Below are positions 35,284 through 43,777 of a stretch of 64,000 nucleotides of DNA, in pieces. This DNA comes from an uncultured Marvinbryantia sp. Lineage in GTDB: Bacteria > Bacillota > Clostridia > Lachnospirales > Lachnospiraceae. Position 1 is the first letter of the stretch. Every line of letters starts with the position of its first letter. The notes under the pieces are model-generated. The model was not told where the DNA came from, did no database searches, and saw nothing but the letters and a program-made list of their open reading frames with translations. The translations under genes and the position numbers were made by a program. The stretch covers positions 55,593 to 119,592 of the forward strand of contig CAKRRF010000003.1 in assembly GCA_934394985.1 (NCBI GenBank), given 5' to 3'.

Positions 35284-37032
35284 TCATGGAATCAGTCCGG
35301 TTTCCCCATTACTTTCCACTTCTGATTTTTTTATTCCCAGGCCAGGCAGAATATTGGCAAAAATATCCCGGATGACCGGTGCTGCGATGGTCCCGCCATA
35401 GTAAACCCCCTTCGGATTGTGAATCACACACAGCCCTACTACCCGGGGATCCTCGGCAGGTGCAAAACCGATAAATGAAGAAATATACTGATTGGCACTG
35501 CGGGGCAGTGTCTCCGACGTGGCTGTTTTCCCGCCGATCCGATATCCTTCGATATAAGCATTTTTCCCACTTCCTCCGTCTACTACCTGTTCCAGTACAT
35601 ATCGCATGGTCTGTGAAGTCTCCTTCGAAAGAATCTGCTTCCCCTCCGGATATTCCAGTTTTTGAAGCAGCACCCCGTCACTGCTACGGATGCTGACGCC
35701 CAAATGCGGCGTAATTCGCTTTCCGCCATTGATCAGAGAAGACACGGTAGCTGCCAGCTGCACGGGTGTAATCTGAAAGGACTGTCCGAATGCAACGGTA
35801 GCCAGTTCCACCTCTCCCATCTTTTCAGGGTTGTGCATAATGGTACCAGCCTCTCCCGGAAGATCAATACCGGTCTTTTCCAGAAGTCCAAACTTTCTGA
35901 AATAATGATCATATCTCTCCACGCCAAGCCGAAGCCCCACTTCGATAAAAACTGGATTACAGGAGTTTTGTGCCGCCTGTACAAAGTTCTCTGTTCCGTG
36001 TCCTCCCACCTTATGGCAGCGAATTCTTCTGTCATCAACAATTTTATATCCCGGACAGAAAAAAGTGTCCTTCAGCGATACCACACCTTCCTCCAGTCCT
36101 GCGGAAGCTGTGATGATCTTAAATGTAGATCCCGGTTCATAGGTATCGTTGATACAGTCATTACGCCACATCTGATTTCTGGCATCCTGAAGTTCCTGGC
36201 TGCTCATTCCTTCTGTGCGAAACGGAAGCGTAAAAGGATCATTCAGATCATATTCCGGTACATTTACCATCGCAAGGATCTCTCCGTTTTCCGGTCTCAT
36301 AATCAGAATGGATACACCATCTGCCTGTTTTTTTTCCATAACCTGCAAGGCTGCCTGTGTGGCATACATCTGAATATTCATATCCAGACTGGTCTGAAGG
36401 GTACAACCGGCGGTTGGTTCCTGCCGTTCTTCTCCGGCATCCGGCAGCTCCACTCCCCTCGCATCTGTCATCGTCAGTATCTTTCCGGATGTACCCTGTA
36501 AAATCTTATCGTATGTTACCTCCAGTCCCACAATTCCCTGATTATCTCCTCCGGTAAACCCTATTACGGTAGAAGCCAGCTCCCCATAAGGATAATAGCG
36601 TCTGTAATCTTCATCTACTTTGACACCTGCCAGTTCCTGTTGACGAATCCTGTCTCCGATTTCTTTGGGTACATTCGTGCGAATCCTTTCTATCGAACTT
36701 CTTTTTTCCACTCTGGTTCTGACTGCCTCTTCCTTCATTTCAAGTTCTTCGGTCAGCACCCGAATCACGGTTTCCGGATCCGTAATCTGACTGTGTATGA
36801 CAGATACCGTACAGACAGTTCGGTTTGCTGCAATGACGGTTCCGTTGCGATCCCAGATTTCTCCCCTTTCCGCCTTGATACTTCTTTCTCTTTCATGAAG
36901 ATCCTTTGCCTTTTTTGCATAATAATCAGATTTCCCCACCATCAGCCATCCCAGCCTCACCGCCAGCAAAAGCAACAGCAGAACAGCACCGGTAAAAACC
37001 ATCAGTATTTTTCTTTTATGATACGTATGCAT
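35284..37032 (-). CDS. spoVD: Class B penicillin-binding protein, SpoVD-like
   Basis: 582 residues: one N-terminal membrane segment (about 9-32), a dimerisation domain (ERGEIWDRNGTVIA), then the transpeptidase. Catalytic STFK at S302 and SCN at S357 are intact. The third motif reads K502-T-A instead of the usual KTG or KSG (see findings). No PASTA domain. Such proteins cross-link septal or spore-cortex glycan with a SEDS partner, here probably the FtsW/SpoVE of the same cluster. The ribosome site is a G5 run that forms part of a hairpin with the T-run just before the ATG, so translation and readthrough may be regulated. Confidence 0.87.
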   Translation of the reverse strand: MHTYHKRKILMVFTGAVLLLLLLAVRLGWLMVGKSDYYAKKAKDLHERERSIKAERGEIWDRNGTVIAANRTVCTVSVIHSQITDPETVIRVLTEELEMKEEAVRTRVEKRSSIERIRTNVPKEIGDRIRQQELAGVKVDEDYRRYYPYGELASTVIGFTGGDNQGIVGLEVTYDKILQGTSGKILTMTDARGVELPDAGEERQEPTAGCTLQTSLDMNIQMYATQAALQVMEKKQADGVSILIMRPENGEILAMVNVPEYDLNDPFTLPFRTEGMSSQELQDARNQMWRNDCINDTYEPGSTFKIITASAGLEEGVVSLKDTFFCPGYKIVDDRRIRCHKVGGHGTENFVQAAQNSCNPVFIEVGLRLGVERYDHYFRKFGLLEKTGIDLPGEAGTIMHNPEKMGEVELATVAFGQSFQITPVQLAATVSSLINGGKRITPHLGVSIRSSDGVLLQKLEYPEGKQILSKETSQTMRYVLEQVVDGGSGKNAYIEGYRIGGKTATSETLPRSANQYISSFIGFAPAEDPRVVGLCVIHNPKGVYYGGTIAAPVIRDIFANILPGLGIKKSEVESNGETGLIP

Positions 37033-37085
37033 AAAAAATCCCCCGCAGTGTCCTTTCTTTTAATCTATGAAAGTTCCTGCGGGGG
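37033..37085 (-). terminator. Terminator-like hairpin covering the spoVD ribosome binding site
   Basis: On the minus strand CCCCCGCA pairs with TGCGGGGG, with an inner CTTTC/GAAAG, followed by ATTTTTT and then the spoVD ATG. The G5 run that must serve as ribosome site lies in the 3' arm. It may end part of the transcription between the two PBP genes, or hide the start of spoVD. Confidence 0.7.
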
Positions 37086-37094
37086 TATTAGTTT

Positions 37095-39281
37095 TTATTG
37101 TGTACCGATCTGCAGATCTTCATTTGTCACACCATCTGACCAGTTTTCATCGATCTGCTCTTCTCCCTGCGGTTCCGGAGGTGTTACATTGCCATACAGG
37201 CTGCCGTTGTCACCGGTGTCTTCACTCTCTGAGGATACCACATTGCCATTCTCATCTACTTCTACCATCTCGGTCATTGGCTCCCAGGTCGTCTCATCGT
37301 ACATCAGATTACCATATTCGTCATAGACATACTGGGATACCCACTGTGTATTACCGCCTTCTTTTTCCACCTGAATACCAAGTGACTGGCGTTCCTCCTC
37401 CGTAATTTCTTCTGTCGGATAAATACCAAGATATGGAAGAATCTCTGTCAGTATATTTTTTGCCAGATCTTTGGTATAGCTTCCGTCTTCCTGATTCTCA
37501 ATGTTTGGTTCATCAATCACCGTATAAACTACTACCTGTGGATCATCTATCGGCACCGCACAGATATAGGAAATAATATAACGTCCATCTCCACGCGGCA
37601 GTTTCTCCGCTGTTCCTGTTTTACCTCCAATACGATATCCCGGAATGGCTGCAGAAGTCGCAGTACCATCTGTCACTACTGCTTCCAGATATTCCTGGAT
37701 CAGTGAAGAAGTTTTCGAAGATACCGGCTGTGCCATCACCAGCGGATCAATGTTTCTGACTACACCACCATCAGAATCCAACACCTGTTTTACTACATGC
37801 GGCTTATACAGATAGCCTCCGTTCACATCTGCACAAAATGCCTGGAGTTCCTGAACCATGGTTGCTGTAAATCCCTGTCCGAAAGAGCAGGTCGCCAGCT
37901 CCATGGTTCCCATGGTGTTCGTATTATACAAATAGCCGGCATTTTCATTTGGCAGATCAATACCACTTCTCTTGCCAAATCCAAAAATATCCTGATATTT
38001 GCAAAATGTCTCTATTCCCATCTGGAAACCGATGGTCATCATACCCGGGTTACAGGAGTTCCTGATAATATCTTTGATGGATTCTTCTCCATGGTTTCCG
38101 GTACAGGCAATCGGATCTTCATTGGCCAGTGGCTGCAGATATCCGATACAGGTCATACCAAAGTCCTCCGTGATACTTCCTGAATCCAGTGCAGCTGCTA
38201 CTACATTGGGCTTGTAAGTAGAACCAAGTTCAAATGCTTCGGATACACAGAAGTTGTACCAGAGACTGCTGAGTGCCTCACTCTTTTCTTCTTCTGTCAT
38301 GGCTTTCTGTTCTTTTTCAGTGTACCATCCATCCAGATTCTGTGGATCATTCAGGTTGAAGTTCTTGTCTGTCGCCATGGCGAGAATCTCGCCATTATTC
38401 GGATTCGCCACAATCACACCGGTGTTGAGGCTGGCATGTCCTGCGGTCTTTTCCCTTGGACCGTTCTTATTTTCTTCTTCCAGCTGGGCAATGTATTTTT
38501 CCACCACCTGCTGAATGTTCATATCGATGGTCGTGACGATACTGTTGCCGTCTTCCGGTTCAATGATATTTTCTTCCAGTTCCATATCCTGATTCAGATA
38601 ACCATATTCCCGTCCGTCTACGCCGTTCAGTACATCTGTGTAATAGGATTCCAGACCGGAGATTCCATCATTCAGCTTATTGGCAAAGCCGATAACGGTA
38701 CAGGCCAGTGTGTCCATCGGATAGGTTCGTATATAATCTTCTTCAAACCATACTCCCTGCACATTTTCCAGTTCTTCTCGCTTTGCCTGAGACATGGATT
38801 TCTCTTCCGAAGTATCGATATAGTCTTCAAATGCCTGCTTTTCTTCCAGACTGATCTCTTTTTTGATTACCTGATAACGGCTGTCCTTTGTCTCTTCACT
38901 GCAAATCACATCACGCACTGTTGCGGAATCCAGATCTAGCTGTTCTGACACTGCTGCAATCGTCGGTTCAATGTAATCTTCCACACTGTTAATGGCATAA
39001 CAGTCCAGAATCACGTTATAGACTTTTTCACTCTTTGCCAGCACATTTCCATTCCGGTCCTGAATCTCTCCTCTCCGATACGGAATCGTTCTGCTGTCAT
39101 AGGTCTGCTGAGATAACACCTGTTTGGCATACTTATCTCCATTGGTTACATTAATCTGTGCAATCACCAGATTCAGGGCAACCAGCAGTAATAAAACAAA
39201 TGCAAATATAGCCATAAGCTTTATTTGCATTTGCCTCGTAAATTTCTGTTCTCTTTTTCGTTTTGTTCCCAATTCGGCCAC
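37095..39281 (-). CDS. ftsI: Class B penicillin-binding protein, FtsI/PBP2B type
   Basis: 728 residues. One membrane segment (about 22-45), a dimerisation domain (YRRGEIQDRNGNVLA), then a transpeptidase with STYK at S354, SCN in RNSCNPGM and KTGTAEK. The C-terminal 110 or so residues are acidic and low in complexity, without PASTA domains. Expected to cross-link septal peptidoglycan. GGTGGCC precedes the ATG at 39281, which follows the ftsL stop by eight bases. Tandem class B PBPs at this point are usual in Clostridia. Confidence 0.89.
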   Translation of the reverse strand: MAELGTKRKREQKFTRQMQIKLMAIFAFVLLLLVALNLVIAQINVTNGDKYAKQVLSQQTYDSRTIPYRRGEIQDRNGNVLAKSEKVYNVILDCYAINSVEDYIEPTIAAVSEQLDLDSATVRDVICSEETKDSRYQVIKKEISLEEKQAFEDYIDTSEEKSMSQAKREELENVQGVWFEEDYIRTYPMDTLACTVIGFANKLNDGISGLESYYTDVLNGVDGREYGYLNQDMELEENIIEPEDGNSIVTTIDMNIQQVVEKYIAQLEEENKNGPREKTAGHASLNTGVIVANPNNGEILAMATDKNFNLNDPQNLDGWYTEKEQKAMTEEEKSEALSSLWYNFCVSEAFELGSTYKPNVVAAALDSGSITEDFGMTCIGYLQPLANEDPIACTGNHGEESIKDIIRNSCNPGMMTIGFQMGIETFCKYQDIFGFGKRSGIDLPNENAGYLYNTNTMGTMELATCSFGQGFTATMVQELQAFCADVNGGYLYKPHVVKQVLDSDGGVVRNIDPLVMAQPVSSKTSSLIQEYLEAVVTDGTATSAAIPGYRIGGKTGTAEKLPRGDGRYIISYICAVPIDDPQVVVYTVIDEPNIENQEDGSYTKDLAKNILTEILPYLGIYPTEEITEEERQSLGIQVEKEGGNTQWVSQYVYDEYGNLMYDETTWEPMTEMVEVDENGNVVSSESEDTGDNGSLYGNVTPPEPQGEEQIDENWSDGVTNEDLQIGTQ

Positions 39282-39289
39282 CTGCTCAT

Positions 39290-39820
39290 TTACTCAGCCG
39301 GGATCTCCGCATACTGACGGATATAATCCCCATTCTGATTGTTATAGGATATAATCTGTCCCTCATCGGCATAAGTCATGCCAAGATCATTTACAGCAAT
39401 GTTCTTGACTTCTTCCATATTTACGGAAGATAACGCTTCTTCGTAAGCATTATCGTTCGCCAGCTTCAGTTCTGTGAGCTGACTCTCCAGAGATGCGATC
39501 TGATTCCGGTAACTGATTCCTTCAGACTGAAGCTGAAGAAAATTCACACAGACAAATACCGTAGCTACTGATACAGCTGTCAGGAATGATACATATGGCA
39601 CATTCATACGAAGTGCCCGCTCTCTGTTTCTTCTGGCTCTTACTTTTGCTTCCTGACGTCTCTGTTCCTGTTCTCTTCTTCTGCGGTCGGTCCGCTGCTG
39701 TGGTACAGCTTCCACATGACGGATCACATTCCCGTCAATATAGGTATTCGTATAGCTTCGTTTCTGCGAAGCATGATTGGTTCTTCTGTTTGATTGTATG
39801 CTTCTTTCTGACGCAGCCAT
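39290..39820 (-). CDS. ftsL: Cell division protein, FtsL-like
   Basis: 176 residues: a basic cytoplasmic tail of about 75 residues (RRREQEQRRQEAKVRARRNRERALR), one membrane segment (near 76-96), then a coiled coil (QLQSEGISYRNQIASLESQLTELK). This is the layout of FtsL/DivIC proteins. Sequence identity in the family is low, so the call rests on topology and position between rsmH and the PBP. The cytoplasmic tail is longer than usual. AAGGAGAG precedes the ATG. Confidence 0.8.
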   Translation of the reverse strand: MAASERSIQSNRRTNHASQKRSYTNTYIDGNVIRHVEAVPQQRTDRRRREQEQRRQEAKVRARRNRERALRMNVPYVSFLTAVSVATVFVCVNFLQLQSEGISYRNQIASLESQLTELKLANDNAYEEALSSVNMEEVKNIAVNDLGMTYADEGQIISYNNQNGDYIRQYAEIPAE

Positions 39821-39832
39821 CGCACTCTCCTT

Positions 39833-40771
39833 CTAAATACTTCTTTCAAATACTCTTAATTTTGCACTCTTGGATCTGGAATTTTCCTCCAGTTCCTCTT
39901 CGCCCGGCAAGATAGGCTTTCTTGTTATGACTTTTCCCTTTGATCTCCGACCACACACACATACCGGAAACTCTTTCGGACAGATACACGGATTCTCACT
40001 TGTCCGGAAATGGTTCTTTACGATCCGGTCCTCCAGTGAATGGAAGGTAATGATACAGAGTCTGCCTTCATCATTCAGCAAATCTACCATATCATCCAGT
40101 GAATCCTTTAATACTCCCAGTTCATTGTTCAGTTCAATTCGAATAGCCTGAAATGTCTTTTTAGCCGGGTGTCCTCCCACTGCTCTGACTTTCATAGGTA
40201 TCGCCGCCTTTATCGCCTGGATCAACTCCCCAGTTGTTTCCAAAGGCTTTTCCTGCCTTGCCTGCACAATATGTTTTGCAATATTCTTTGCGAACCTGTC
40301 CTCCCCATAGTCCCGGATGATGCGATACAATTCCATCTCACTATATTCGTTCACAATATCTTTTGCAGTACGTGCCTGCCGCTGATCCATTCTCATGTCC
40401 AGCGGCACATCTTCCCGATAGGTAAAGCCGCGCTCTGCTGTGTCCAGCTGGTAAGAGGAAACACCAAGGTCTAAAATGATTCCGTCTACTGCCGTCACTC
40501 CAATACTATTCAATTGTCGTTTCATCTCGCAGTAATTGCTGCGGATAATCGTTACTCTATCTTTAAACTCCCCTAAGCGCTCTGTTGCAGCTTCAATAGC
40601 TGCTGCATCCTGATCGATTCCGATCAGCCTTCCCTTGTCAGACAGTCTTTTACATATTTCATAAGAATGTCCTCCACCGCCAAGTGTACCATCTACATAA
40701 ATGCCATTCGGTTTGATCCGCAATGCATCGATTGTCTCATTCAGTAACACAGATTTATGACTAAACTCCAT
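39833..40771 (-). CDS. rsmH: 16S rRNA m4C1402 methyltransferase
   Basis: 312 residues. N4-methylates a cytidine in the ribosomal P site. SAM loop [11 protein letters not shown] near 26-36, IDQDAAAI, and the family signatures [12 protein letters not shown] near 98 and [14 protein letters not shown] near 235. GGGGAGG precedes the ATG at 40771. Second gene of the dcw cluster, 15 bases after mraZ. Confidence 0.95.
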   Translation of the reverse strand: MEFSHKSVLLNETIDALRIKPNGIYVDGTLGGGGHSYEICKRLSDKGRLIGIDQDAAAIEAATERLGEFKDRVTIIRSNYCEMKRQLNSIGVTAVDGIILDLGVSSYQLDTAERGFTYREDVPLDMRMDQRQARTAKDIVNEYSEMELYRIIRDYGEDRFAKNIAKHIVQARQEKPLETTGELIQAIKAAIPMKVRAVGGHPAKKTFQAIRIELNNELGVLKDSLDDMVDLLNDEGRLCIITFHSLEDRIVKNHFRTSENPCICPKEFPVCVCGRRSKGKVITRKPILPGEEELEENSRSKSAKLRVFERSI

Positions 40772-40786
40772 ATAGTCCTCCCCAGG

Positions 40787-41218
40787 TTATATGATCAGCC
40801 CCAAGTCCGTCATCTGCTCTGCAATGTCATCCATATCATCAAATGAATTGTTTTCCATCCATTTATCCTTGCTCCAGATCTCAATCCGGTTCAACATTCC
40901 AGTCAGTACGACTTCTTTATCCAGACATGCAAATTCTCTCAACGTTGCCGGCAAAAGAATTCTCCCCTGCTTGTCCAGTTCACACGGTGTGGCTCCTGCC
41001 ACAAAGAAACGTGAGAATTGTCTTGCGCTCTTATTGGTAAGCGGTAATGCGCGAAGCTTTTCTTCAAACTCCTGCCATGCCTGATTCGGAAATACAAAGA
41101 GACAGCCATCCAATCCCTTTGTCACCACAAATTCATCTCCGAGTTCCTCTCTGAATTTGGAAGGGATGATCAGTCTGCCTTTGGTGTCTATCGTATGGTT
41201 ATATTCACCCATGAACAT
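40787..41218 (-). CDS. mraZ: Transcriptional regulator MraZ
   Basis: 143 residues with two SpoVT-AbrB-type DNA-binding repeats (GEYNHTIDTKGRLIIPSKFRE near 3-23 and GATPCELDKQGRILLPATLRE near 77-97). It forms a ring and represses the dcw cluster, including its own gene. ATG 41218 (MFMGEY) has AGCAGGTG upstream; the longer frame to 41281 would enter the binding-site array. Five binding repeats lie in the leader just ahead. Confidence 0.94.
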   Translation of the reverse strand: MFMGEYNHTIDTKGRLIIPSKFREELGDEFVVTKGLDGCLFVFPNQAWQEFEEKLRALPLTNKSARQFSRFFVAGATPCELDKQGRILLPATLREFACLDKEVVLTGMLNRIEIWSKDKWMENNSFDDMDDIAEQMTDLGLII

Positions 41219-41277
41219 AAGGATAACACCTGCTTTCAGAAAATCTCTTTCACTTTGTATGACCTGTGGGATCGGAA

Positions 41278-41322
41278 CCACTTTTGCTCCATTTCAATCC
41301 ACTAATCACCACTTTTCTCCAC
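41278..41322 (-). promoter_or_regulatory. MraZ binding boxes (five direct repeats)
   Basis: On the minus strand GTGG occurs at 41319-41322, 41309-41312, 41299-41302 and 41278-41281, with a variant ATGG at 41289-41292. The steps are 10, 10, 10 and 11 bases. Several are preceded by AAAA or AAA. This matches the tandem GTGG/TGGG arrays bound by MraZ. They lie between the promoter and the mraZ start, as a roadblock or start-site operator. Confidence 0.83.
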
Positions 41323-41332
41323 TTACAGATTA

Positions 41333-41361
41333 ATAATATAGCATTTATGCAAAAAACACAA
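41333..41361 (-). promoter_or_regulatory. Promoter of the dcw cluster
   Basis: TTGTGT (41356-41361), 17 bases, TATTAT (41333-41338) on the minus strand. An overlapping extended -10 TGCTATATT is an alternative. The MraZ boxes begin at about the start site. Confidence 0.65.
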
Positions 41362-41420
41362 GTAGTTTTTCACTTATATGTACATTTTTTATTAACAAAA
41401 TTCGACAATTCTGCGAAAAA

Positions 41421-41453
41421 AAAGACACTCGCCTCCATTTTGCGGGTGTCTTT
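41421..41453. terminator. Terminator of the ychF-lgt-spo0E-like unit
   Basis: AAAGACACTCGC pairs with GCGGGTGTCTTT through one wobble pair. The minus strand carries a T9 run and the plus strand a T6 run. It lies 17 bases after the Spo0E-like gene and before the dcw promoter. Confidence 0.85.
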
Positions 41454-41469
41454 TTTATTCAGAATTTTA

Positions 41470-41619
41470 TTATTTTGCGAAGTCCAGATAGTTCTCAATC
41501 ATACGGTCAAGCTTCTGACTCTGTTCAATCACTTCTGACATACCTTTTGTTGTCAGCATTTCATCCAGTACTGCACGTTCTCTTTCAATTTCTCTTTTCA
41601 GTGTTTCCAGACTTTTCAT
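41470..41619 (-). CDS. Spo0E-like aspartyl-phosphate phosphatase
   Basis: 49-residue protein starting MKSLETLKREIERER and carrying SQKLDRMIENYLDF near 34-47. That is a clear match to the Spo0E motif SQxLDxxIxxY. Spo0E proteins dephosphorylate Spo0A-P and so hold back sporulation; they are two-helix hairpins of about this size. The ribosome site is weak (AGGGA 14 bases before the ATG at 41619). It lies between lgt and a terminator, so it is probably cotranscribed with lgt. The target in this organism is inferred. Confidence 0.78.
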   Translation of the reverse strand: MKSLETLKREIERERAVLDEMLTTKGMSEVIEQSQKLDRMIENYLDFAK

Positions 41620-41672
41620 GTCTTTTCTTTTTCCCTATCCTTTCTTTCCCGAACGAGGTTACCAGTTTTGCC

Positions 41673-42521
41673 TTATTGTCTGTGCTTTCTTATCATAAAA
41701 ATAACTGAAAACAGAATCAATATACCGGAAACGATCTGCGACACCGGAATTCCAAATACCGGTATCAGAAGCTGATCTGTTCTCAGGCTTTCGATCCAGA
41801 TTCTTCCAAGACCGTAGCCCGCCAGATAACACGCTGCAATCTGACCGTTATACTTTCTGTGTTTCCACAACGTCAGCAGGCAGAACAACAATAGCAGATT
41901 CCAGAGGGATTCATACAAAAATGTCGGGTGCACCTGTATAAATTCCACTCCATCTATTACTTTTAAGTGCTGCAGCATCTGGACTGTAACCTCTCCCTGA
42001 CGTACCGCCCCCTTAGGAAGTGCCATCGCCAGCAGTCCATCACTGTAGCCACCAAAAGCCTCTCGGTTGAAGAAATTTCCCCATCGTCCCAGAATCTGTC
42101 CAACCACCAGTCCAGGACAAACTGTGTCCATCAAAAGCCAGACGTTTTGCTTTCTTCGTTTTGCAAAAATCATAATCGTCAGAATTCCGGCCAGTACGCC
42201 ACCATAAATCGCCAGGCCTCCACCGCGAATATGAAAGATCTCCGCAAGATTATCTCTGTAGTCTTCCCAACTGAACAGAACGTAATACATTCTGGCACCT
42301 ATTATGGAACAGACGATTGTCACCAGGATCAAATCCACATACAGATCCTCGCTCTGCCCACTTTTCCGTGCAAGGTAGAAAATCAGAGATATCCCCAGCG
42401 CCATACCCAGCGCAATCACAATTCCATAATAAGCGATTTCAAATCCACCTATGGAAATGTTCTTTCCCACATGGAGCAAATTCAGATGAAGATGAGGAAA
42501 CAAAATCGATGTCTCATTCAT
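41673..42521 (-). CDS. lgt: Prolipoprotein diacylglyceryl transferase
   Basis: 282 residues, seven membrane segments. Attaches diacylglycerol to lipobox cysteines of prelipoproteins. Essential motifs: IYGG in GGGLAIYGGVLAG near 98-110, the signature GRWGNFFNREAFG near 143-155, and HPTFLYESLWN near 197. AACAGGT precedes the ATG. Its presence shows that lipoproteins are made, which sets off the lipobox-free binding proteins elsewhere in the window. Follows ychF by 13 bases. Confidence 0.94.
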   Translation of the reverse strand: MNETSILFPHLHLNLLHVGKNISIGGFEIAYYGIVIALGMALGISLIFYLARKSGQSEDLYVDLILVTIVCSIIGARMYYVLFSWEDYRDNLAEIFHIRGGGLAIYGGVLAGILTIMIFAKRRKQNVWLLMDTVCPGLVVGQILGRWGNFFNREAFGGYSDGLLAMALPKGAVRQGEVTVQMLQHLKVIDGVEFIQVHPTFLYESLWNLLLLFCLLTLWKHRKYNGQIAACYLAGYGLGRIWIESLRTDQLLIPVFGIPVSQIVSGILILFSVIFMIRKHRQ

Positions 42522-42534
42522 GTATGTTTACCTG

Positions 42535-43632
42535 TTATACATTAAAACGGAATAAAATCACATCGCCGTCTTTTACCACGTAATCTTTTCCTTCCAGACC
42601 TACCAGGCCTTTTTCTTTCGCTGCTGACAAACTGCCACAGTCCAGAAGATCTTTATAATTTACCACTTCGGCACGAATGAATCCTCTTTCAAAGTCTGAG
42701 TGGATCTTTCCGGCTGCCTGTGGTGCCTTGGTACCTACTTTAATGGTCCATGCCCGTGTCTCTGTCTCACCGGCTGTCAGGTAGCTGATCAGTCCGAGCA
42801 GGCGATAACTTGCTCTGATCAGTTTTTCCAGACCTGATTCTGATAATCCAAGATCCTCCAGAAACATCTTCTTTTCATCGTCTTCCAGTTCTGCAATCTC
42901 CTGTTCAATCTGTGCACAGATCACGAATACTTCACTATGCTGTTCTTTTGCATGCTCTCTGACTTCCTGTACATATGGATTGGATGCACCGTCATCTGCC
43001 AGATCGTCCTCTGATACATTTGCTGCAAAAATAACAGGCTTGGATGTCAGAAGATTATACTCTGCCAGCCACTTCTGTTCATCTTCATCATCAGTCTGAT
43101 ACGTAATGGCAAGATTGCCATCCTCCAGATGTGCTTTCAGGCGGTTCAGCAGTTCCAGCTCTTTTGCCAGCGTCTTATCGTTCCGCGCTCCTCTGACCGT
43201 TTTTGCAATTCTTCTTTCCAGAATCTCAATATCAGAAAAAATCAGTTCCAGATTGATTGTCTCAATATCTCTGACCGGATCTACACTTCCATCCACATGA
43301 ATGACATTCGGGTCTTCAAAGCAACGTACTACATGCACTACTGCATCTACCTCTCGAATATTGGCAAGGAACTGATTTCCCAATCCTTCTCCTTTGGAAG
43401 CTCCCTTTACCAGTCCTGCAATATCAACGAATTCGATGACAGCAGGTGTGACCTTTGCTGAATGATAAAGATCTGCCAGCAGCTTCAAACGTTCATCCGG
43501 CACCATAACAACTCCCACATTCGGGTCAATCGTACAGAAAGGATAGTTTGCTGACTCTGCTCCTGCTTTTGTTAATGAATTAAATAATGTACTCTTTCCA
43601 ACATTTGGAAGTCCCACGATTCCAAGTTTCAT
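42535..43632 (-). CDS. ychF: Ribosome-associated GTPase/ATPase YchF
   Basis: 365 residues. OBG-family P-loop protein, preferring ATP in known members. G1 GLPNVGKST near 8-16, G3 DIAGLVKGASKGEG near 72-85, the G4-position segment FAANVSEDD near 205, coiled-coil region, and the C-terminal TGS domain (AWTIKVGTKAPQAAGKIHSDFERGFIRAEV). GTAGGAGG precedes the ATG at 43632; the frame extends to 43755 without support. First gene of the unit with lgt. Confidence 0.95.
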   Translation of the reverse strand: MKLGIVGLPNVGKSTLFNSLTKAGAESANYPFCTIDPNVGVVMVPDERLKLLADLYHSAKVTPAVIEFVDIAGLVKGASKGEGLGNQFLANIREVDAVVHVVRCFEDPNVIHVDGSVDPVRDIETINLELIFSDIEILERRIAKTVRGARNDKTLAKELELLNRLKAHLEDGNLAITYQTDDEDEQKWLAEYNLLTSKPVIFAANVSEDDLADDGASNPYVQEVREHAKEQHSEVFVICAQIEQEIAELEDDEKKMFLEDLGLSESGLEKLIRASYRLLGLISYLTAGETETRAWTIKVGTKAPQAAGKIHSDFERGFIRAEVVNYKDLLDCGSLSAAKEKGLVGLEGKDYVVKDGDVILFRFNV

Positions 43633-43709
43633 GTTTATTTTTCCTCCTACAGAAATTTTCTTTTTCACGGAATTTCTGCATTTTTCTTTCTTATCTGTGA
43701 TTCTCACAC

Positions 43710-43739
43710 AGTTTAGCACAGAAAACGACATAAATGCAA
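43710..43739 (-). promoter_or_regulatory. Promoter of ychF
   Basis: TTGCAT (43734-43739), 18 bases, TAAACT (43710-43715) preceded by TGC on the minus strand. Confidence 0.6.
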
Positions 43740-43777
43740 GATATTCCGACCGCAAATATCGACATCAGACGACAAAT

